Of a stretch of DNA of 7,376 nt, positions 6,034-7,376 are shown piece by piece. Source of the stretch: Pseudomonadota bacterium (lineage in GTDB: Bacteria > Pseudomonadota > Alphaproteobacteria > Rhizobiales > Rhizobiaceae). Numbering within the stretch: position 1 is the stretch's first letter; each line of letters opens with the position of its first letter. The translations under genes and the position numbers were made by a program. The DNA lies in contig JAEYTV010000294.1 of the NCBI GenBank assembly GCA_023433855.1, positions 1 to 7,376 on the forward strand. The letters run 5' to 3'. Below the pieces are notes generated by a model. The model had not been told where the DNA came from, did no database searches, and saw only the letters and a program-made list of their open reading frames with translations.

Positions 6034-6052
6034 CTCCGGAACATTGCCGGAG
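6034..6052 (-). promoter_or_regulatory. Inverted repeat overlapping the lldD ribosome binding site
   Basis: CTCCGG (6034-6039) and CCGGAG (6047-6052) form a perfect 6-bp inverted repeat with a 7-base spacer. Read on the minus strand, the 3' arm contains most of the GGAGG Shine-Dalgarno of lldD. It could fold in the mRNA and mask the ribosome binding site, or be an operator half-site pair. A TATGAT element lies just upstream (minus strand, about 6057-6062) but no convincing -35 goes with it. Confidence 0.35.
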
Positions 6053-6176
6053 CACTATCATATTCACGTCGCATCGCCAGCGGGATTCTCCCATATATCC
6101 AGCGTTTTTACGCGCGTTATCCGGGCTTCATCCCATTGAGGTTGCGGCTTTGCGGGGGAGTATCCGCAGGTGTAAA

Positions 6177-7121
6177 TCAGCGGAAGAGCTGCAGCGTGGC
6201 CTGCGACTGGGCGTTCGCGATATTGAGCCCGCTCGTCTGGAGCTCCCGTTGAATCCTGGTCGCGTTCAGCCTGACGGCGCTTTCCTCCATATTGCTATCG
6301 ACAAGGCGGCCGATGCCGCGTTCGATGGCGTCCTGCAGCTTGTCCAGGAATTCCATGTTGCCGCTGATCCGGCCCGACGTGGCACCGAGGCTGGCACCGG
6401 CCGAGGTAAGTGCAGACAGCATGCTGCTGGTGGCGGAGATCATGCCGTCCAGGTCCGCTTCGGTCGTGGCGCTGGATACTGCGATCTCGCGGCCGGTTGC
6501 GGGAGAGGACGCGGAAGGAAGCAGGTAATATTCGTAAGCGCTTCCGCCGGCCGTGGTGCCGGAATAGCTCTTGGTCAGGATGCCGTTGCCCGCATGGTCG
6601 ATCAGCGTGGTTGCTGCGGTATCGATGTCGATCGTGCCGATGGTCGACAATCCGTCCGGCCCGCTGGTTACGGAAGCGACCAGCGATTTCACGCCCGCGC
6701 TTGCGCCGGCCTGCACATTCAGCCAGTTCTCGCCGTTGAAGGAAGAGGATTCAGAAACCGTGCGAAGCTGTTGCTTGAGTTGGGCAATTTCTTCACCGAT
6801 GGCATCCCGGTCGACGCCGGTAGAATAGGAAAGAACGAGCCTCGTCTGGATCTGCGAGACGATGTCCGCCGCCGCCTGCATGCCGAGCGCGGCGGTGTCG
6901 GTTGTCGCGGCGGCAAGACCGGCCGCGTCCTGGGCCGAAGAGAGCGAAAGGCCCGTCGAACGCATGGAGGATGCGATCGACCAATAGGCCGCGTTGTCGG
7001 AAGCCTTGTTGACGTCGCGGCCGGATGCCACCCTGATCGTGTCGCGTTCGAGCGCCTTGCTCGATCCGGTCAGCAACAATAGAGCCCCGGCGGCCGTGGA
7101 ATTGTAGGAGATGCTGGTCAT
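6177..7121 (-). CDS. Flagellin (short, rhizobial type)
   Basis: This 314-residue protein is a filament subunit exported by the flagellar type III system. The N-terminal D0/D1 region carries the flagellin signature ASDNAAYWSIASSMRS (about residues 39-54), then QDAAGLAAATTDTAALGMQAA and EIAQLKQQLRTVSESSSFNGENWL. The middle is a short, Ser/Thr/Ala/Gly-rich variable part. The C-terminus, LNATRIQRELQTSGLNIANA then QSQATLQLFR, is the classical D0 helix of Flagellin_C. The start at 7121 (MTSISYNSTAAG) is preferred over an in-frame ATG at 7175, because rhizobial flagellins begin MTSI and the extra 18 residues are not flagellin-like. The D0 start (GALLLLTGSSKALERDTIRV) is divergent from the usual AxxxLRxIxxxxxxTQxRISSG pattern, and no other flagellar gene is nearby. 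It is probably a minor or orphan flagellin. Confidence 0.88.
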   Translation of the reverse strand: MTSISYNSTAAGALLLLTGSSKALERDTIRVASGRDVNKASDNAAYWSIASSMRSTGLSLSSAQDAAGLAAATTDTAALGMQAAADIVSQIQTRLVLSYSTGVDRDAIGEEIAQLKQQLRTVSESSSFNGENWLNVQAGASAGVKSLVASVTSGPDGLSTIGTIDIDTAATTLIDHAGNGILTKSYSGTTAGGSAYEYYLLPSASSPATGREIAVSSATTEADLDGMISATSSMLSALTSAGASLGATSGRISGNMEFLDKLQDAIERGIGRLVDSNMEESAVRLNATRIQRELQTSGLNIANAQSQATLQLFR

Positions 7122-7256
7122 GAACGTCTCGCGCTTGGATGAGATTGGCAGGCGCGGGTGCGAAGGCGGCATCATGCCATTCTGCTGCGCCCCTGAATGA
7201 GCGCGAACTCACAGCCCGGCTGCACCATGCACGAGGAGAATTTCCAAGGGTTTTCA

Positions 7257-7290
7257 GCATTCGTTAAGATCTTAACGAATGCGATTTTTT
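7257..7290 (+). terminator. 26-bp perfect palindrome followed by T6: plus-strand terminator or operator
   Basis: Bases 7257-7282 are a perfect palindrome: arm GCATTCGTTAA, centre GATC, then the complementary arm. As RNA it gives an 11-bp stem with a 4-base loop. On the + strand it is followed by GA and six T (7285-7290), a canonical intrinsic terminator. On the - strand, the direction of both flanking genes, the stem is followed by TGAAAA and lacks a U tract. The alternative is a dyad operator about 136 bp upstream of the flagellin start. Structure is seen; role is inferred. Confidence 0.45.
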
Positions 7291-7315
7291 GTTCCAGGAG
7301 GCTGTCGGGCCCGTC

Positions 7316-7375
7316 TCAGAGGAGAGGTTGGTCCAGTCCTTCCTTCACCACCTTGCCTGCCACATAGGTCTCCGC
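7316..7375 (-). CDS. C-terminal end of a gene, possibly guanine deaminase (partial)
   Basis: The minus strand is open from the window edge to a TGA at 7318-7316, encoding AETYVAGKVVKEGLDQPLL. Only these 19 residues are visible. The ending [A/x]xTYVxG+xV is what guanine deaminase (GuaD, an amidohydrolase converting guanine to xanthine) commonly has after its last strand, and a purine gene would fit the ureide operon at the other end of the window. Other amidohydrolases end in a similar V-x-G-+-x-V pattern, so the assignment is tentative. The tail stops 33 bp before the 26-bp palindrome. Confidence 0.45.
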   Translation of the reverse strand, partial: AETYVAGKVVKEGLDQPLL

Positions 7376-7376
7376 C

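Noticed and set aside
5107..7082. Long plus-strand open frames (5107-6252 and 5889-7082) opposite lldD and flagellin
   Set aside because: No domain is recognisable, and both sit antisense to genes with clear family motifs. They reflect absence of stops in GC-rich DNA.
7122..7175. Longer flagellin start at 7175
   Set aside because: Flagellins in this group begin MTSI, and the added residues have no flagellin character.
7264..7275. CtrA binding site in the palindrome (TTAA repeated)
   Set aside because: The two TTAA elements are 4 bp apart; the CtrA consensus needs TTAA-N7-TTAA.
1..7376. tRNA, rRNA, CRISPR array, insertion sequence or attachment site repeats flanking the toxin-antitoxin pair
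   Set aside because: No regular repeat array, transposase motif, cloverleaf or direct repeats bordering 1378-2087 could be found by reading.

Overview
The window looks like a stretch of alphaproteobacterial, probably Rhizobiaceae, chromosome. The DNA is GC-rich and genes are tightly packed with 4-bp stop/start overlaps. The flagellin and the FMN-dependent alpha-hydroxy-acid dehydrogenase read like rhizobial family members, and there is an EcfG-like stress promoter. No genus can be named from sequence alone.

Left half (1-3686, + strand): a purine/ureide catabolism operon. In order it holds puuE (allantoinase, 5' end cut by the window edge), uraD (OHCU decarboxylase), an MNT nucleotidyltransferase plus HEPN-domain pair of the MntA/HepT toxin-antitoxin type, allA (ureidoglycolate lyase), uraH (5-hydroxyisourate hydrolase) and a metallophosphoesterase. 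UraH, UraD, PuuE and AllA act at successive points from 5-hydroxyisourate through OHCU, allantoin and allantoate to ureidoglycolate, then glyoxylate and urea. The allantoate amidohydrolase needed between PuuE and AllA, and the urate oxidase, are not in the window. Every junction from puuE to the phosphoesterase overlaps by 1-4 bp except uraD/mntA. That 57-bp gap carries a sigma70-like promoter and a small inverted repeat. The toxin-antitoxin pair sitting inside the metabolic operon, with its HEPN gene overlapping allA, is the most notable feature.

Middle (3783-4814, + strand): a membrane-anchored SNase-fold protein whose catalytic positions appear substituted, then a 59-residue DUF3606-like protein behind an EcfG-like promoter (GGAAC-N16-CATT).

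Right half (4876-7376, - strand): an lldD-type L-lactate/alpha-hydroxy-acid dehydrogenase with an inverted repeat covering its ribosome binding site, then a lone short flagellin gene. Beyond a 26-bp perfect palindrome lie the last 19 codons of another minus-strand gene, whose tail resembles guanine deaminase. If that is right, purine genes flank both ends of the window, with unrelated genes between them.

No tRNA, rRNA, CRISPR array or insertion sequence was seen. No gene-free stretch exceeds 300 bases; the longest, about 194 bp, lies upstream of the flagellin.
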